A stretch of 7,295 nucleotides of DNA from Eubacteriales Family XIII. Incertae Sedis bacterium (GTDB lineage Bacteria; Bacillota; Clostridia; Peptostreptococcales; Anaerovoracaceae). The position numbers and the translations under genes were made by a program. How positions within the stretch are numbered: the first letter of the stretch is position 1; each line of letters starts with the position of its first letter. Location: NCBI GenBank assembly GCA_031272745.1, contig JAISTF010000012.1, positions 1 to 7,295 of the forward strand, in the 5' to 3' direction. A model generated the notes under the pieces. It made no database searches. It was given only the letters and a program-made list of their open reading frames with translations, and was not told where the DNA came from. This document shows positions 6,462 to 7,295 of this stretch, piece by piece.

Positions 6462-6477
6462 GCGGGCTGAGGCCCGC
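6462..6477. repeat. Hairpin between convergent genes
   Basis: GCGGGC (6462-6467) and GCCCGC (6472-6477) form a 6-bp stem with loop TGAG, between the end of the Ig-like gene and the end of the hicB gene. Neither strand has a T-run after it, so it is not a standard intrinsic terminator. It could still shield 3' ends of both transcripts. It is similar in style to the hairpin before purH. Confidence 0.5.
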
Positions 6478-6504
6478 AGTATGCGAAATCGAAACAATCG
6501 ATGT

Positions 6505-6897
6505 CTATTGTTGCAAGGCTTGCTCTATGGCTGCCGCGATAAATGCCGAGCGGTTCTTGGCGACGCGGTCGATTTTTCGCACAAGCCTTTCGTCCAAGCT
6601 GATGTTGAATTTTCGTGTAACAGGCTTTAGTGGCAGCAAGGCCACTTTCACAACGTAAAATCGATACGATTTGCTCCATTCCGCCCAGTCCGCCCATTCG
6701 GACCGGATACGTTCGATAGATCTGGGCTCCGGCAGTGCCACGCTGTCTTCTGCATACAAAGACAGCGCCTCGTGCGCCTTTCGGTAAGCATCGTCAAAAT
6801 CCTTGCCTGCGGAATGGCAGCCCGGCAAATCAGGAAAAACAACGCCCACCTCGCTTTTCCCTTCTTCATATTCAAACAGTGCGATGTATTCTTTCAT
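6505..6897 (-). CDS. hicB: HicB family antitoxin-like protein without a visible hicA
   Basis: The 130-residue protein has the two parts of HicB antitoxins. The N-terminal HicB domain (about 1-55) has YIALFEYEEGKSEVGVVFPDLPGCHSAGKDFDDAYRKAHEAL, with the family signature FPDLPGCHSAG at 21-31. The C-terminal part (about 94-128) reads TRKFNISLDERLVRKIDRVAKNRSAFIAAAIEQAL and looks like a ribbon-helix-helix DNA-binding domain. In known systems HicB blocks the mRNA-cutting toxin HicA and represses its own operon. Here no HicA-like frame is seen on either side: the upstream 398 bases encode nothing similar and only 84 bases separate its 3' end from the convergent gene. It may be a solitary HicB regulator or the remnant of a pair. 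The gene is more AT-rich than its neighbours, which suggests transfer. A 9-codon frame overlaps its start. The start at 6897 is preceded by only a weak purine-rich stretch. Confidence 0.85.
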   Translation of the reverse strand: MKEYIALFEYEEGKSEVGVVFPDLPGCHSAGKDFDDAYRKAHEALSLYAEDSVALPEPRSIERIRSEWADWAEWSKSYRFYVVKVALLPLKPVTRKFNISLDERLVRKIDRVAKNRSAFIAAAIEQALQQ

Positions 6898-6923
6898 TTC
6901 TCTGCTACTGTACGAATCGGCAT
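6894..6923 (-). CDS. Possible 9-codon leader peptide overlapping hicB
   Basis: On the - strand a frame reads MPIRTVAEK and then stops at a TGA that overlaps the hicB ATG (ATGA overlap, 6894-6897). An AGGAG stands 7 bases before its ATG, a better ribosome binding site than hicB itself has. This layout would allow translational coupling into hicB. However, the promoter predicted at 6936-6965 would start transcription around 6928-6930, after the AGGAG, so the site may not be in the transcript. The reading is tentative. Confidence 0.3.
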   Translation of the reverse strand: MPIRTVAEK

Positions 6924-6935
6924 TTGCTCGCTCCT

Positions 6936-6965
6936 ATTATATACATAATGATGTATCCATCGCAA
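6936..6965 (-). promoter_or_regulatory. Promoter of hicB
   Basis: On the - strand TTGCGA (6965-6960) and a perfect TATAAT (6941-6936) are separated by 18 bases, close to the sigma-70/sigma-A consensus. The expected start of transcription is about 6928-6930, some 30 bases before the hicB ATG. Confidence 0.65.
6941..6956. promoter_or_regulatory. Candidate operator overlapping the hicB promoter
   Basis: ATACAT (6941-6946) and ATGTAT (6951-6956) form a perfect inverted repeat with a 4-base centre. It lies in the promoter spacer and touches the -10 box. HicB proteins with ribbon-helix-helix domains are known to bind palindromes at their own promoters, so this is a natural site for autorepression. 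The assignment is inference from position and symmetry. Confidence 0.5.
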
Positions 6966-6990
6966 CGATTATTTTCTTGCGGAAATGCGC

Positions 6991-7011
6991 GTTTGCATTA
7001 TGTTCGCAAAC
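6991..7011. repeat. Inverted repeat upstream of hicB
   Basis: GTTTGC (6991-6996) and GCAAAC (7006-7011) are perfect inverted copies separated by 9 bases. They lie about 25 bases upstream of the -35 box of hicB. This could be a second regulatory site, a hairpin, or chance. Confidence 0.35.
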
Positions 7012-7104
7012 ACAAATTCATTAACAGTATATGCCGAAACATTCAATATGTCAAGCAACAAATCGAAAGTTTGTCTACTTATCTACAGTAAGAAGTAAGC
7101 AGCG

Positions 7105-7130
7105 CTATCAATAGGTGTACGTTTTGATAG
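7105..7130. repeat. Inverted repeat in the AT-rich non-coding region
   Basis: CTATCAA (7105-7111) and TTGATAG (7124-7130) are perfect 7-bp inverted copies around a 12-base centre. No convincing gene lies around it, and no T-run directly follows on the + strand. It may be an operator or hairpin of something beyond the window. Confidence 0.4.
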
Positions 7131-7169
7131 TGGTGTTTTCAAGTAATATAGAACCCAAAGAGCACCCCG

Positions 7170-7256
7170 CTGCTCAAAAAATGCGGAAATCTGCAAGTCT
7201 TCGGGCGAAAACGCGGTTTCAGGGCCGTTTTCTGCTCAAAAAACACGGAAATCTGC
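7170..7256. repeat. Pair of 25-bp direct repeats with 62-bp period
   Basis: The unit CTGCTCAAAAAA-nn-CGGAAATCTGC occurs at 7170-7194 and 7232-7256 and differs only at its two central bases (TG against CA). The 37 bases between copies and the bases after the second copy show faint similarity (TTCG, AAAA, CCGTTT in the same order), so a decayed tandem unit of about 62 bp is likely. A third copy would fall at the window edge and cannot be seen. Confidence 0.7.
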
Positions 7257-7295
7257 CATATTTCGCCTAAAAAATTCCATTTGTCCGTTTCAAAT

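Larger units (their letters stand above)
6898..7295. other. 398-base AT-rich region with no convincing gene
   Basis: This stretch holds the hicB promoter and candidate operator, a possible 9-codon leader, two further inverted repeats and the 25-bp repeat pair. Frames open here on the + strand overlap hicB and show no recognisable domain or ribosome binding site. No tRNA or rRNA is recognisable. The composition is clearly more AT-rich than the purine gene cluster. Confidence 0.6.

Noticed and set aside
6735..7091. 118-codon open frame on the + strand overlapping hicB and its promoter
   Set aside because: It is antisense to a recognisable HicB protein and has no family resemblance or clear ribosome binding site.
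7170..7256. CRISPR array
   Set aside because: Only two repeat copies are visible, the repeat contains an A-run and no palindromic arms, the interval resembles the sequence after copy two, and no cas gene is present. It is kept only as a repeat pair.
6898..7295. hicA toxin gene upstream of hicB
   Set aside because: I read the - strand upstream of hicB and found only short frames with stops and nothing like the small basic HicA protein with its conserved Gly-Ser-His region.

Overview
The window looks like a piece of a GC-rich bacterial chromosome. Strong AGGAGG-type ribosome binding sites, a GTG and a TTG start, an anaerobe-style phenylacetate-CoA ligase paired with a tandem-ACT protein, and short hairpin repeats between genes all suggest an anaerobic Firmicutes-like (Clostridia-type) bacterium. 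This placement is inference; there is no rRNA or other decisive marker here.

Layout. Six genes on the + strand follow one another with gaps of 12 to 60 bases: a small membrane-anchored protein of unknown function (19-405), a phenylacetate-CoA ligase family enzyme (427-1722), a tandem ACT-domain protein (1735-2157), purH (2199-3776), purD (3837-5180) and a two-pass membrane protein with Ig-like (BIG2-type) domains (5231-6421). The ligase and ACT protein look like an aromatic or branched-acid activation module with an amino-acid-sensing partner. PurH and PurD are de novo purine synthesis enzymes (PurD is step 2; PurH performs the last two steps to IMP). One small hicB-type gene (6505-6897) converges from the - strand, with its own promoter and an overlapping inverted repeat that is a plausible operator. 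No hicA toxin gene is visible.

Between and inside the genes lie compact palindromes: a hairpin before purH (2163-2181), one just before the purD ribosome binding site (3797-3819), one inside the purD reading frame (3996-4029), and one between the convergent genes (6462-6477). The purD palindrome and the one ahead of purD share the same ends (TGTCATTCT ... AGAATCCA, in opposite orientations). The copy within purD coincides with an in-frame insertion of about 22 residues that typical PurD proteins lack. This resembles the palindromic elements that insert in frame into Rickettsia proteins, and it is the most interesting signal in the window.

From about 6480 onward the base composition falls sharply to AT-rich. 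The last 400 bases hold the hicB control region, several inverted repeats and a 25-bp direct repeat present twice with a 62-bp period at the right edge. This looks like acquired or non-coding accessory DNA. I did not find a clearly new multi-gene system; the unusual content is the repeat insertion in purD, the solitary HicB with its control region, and the terminal repeat pair.
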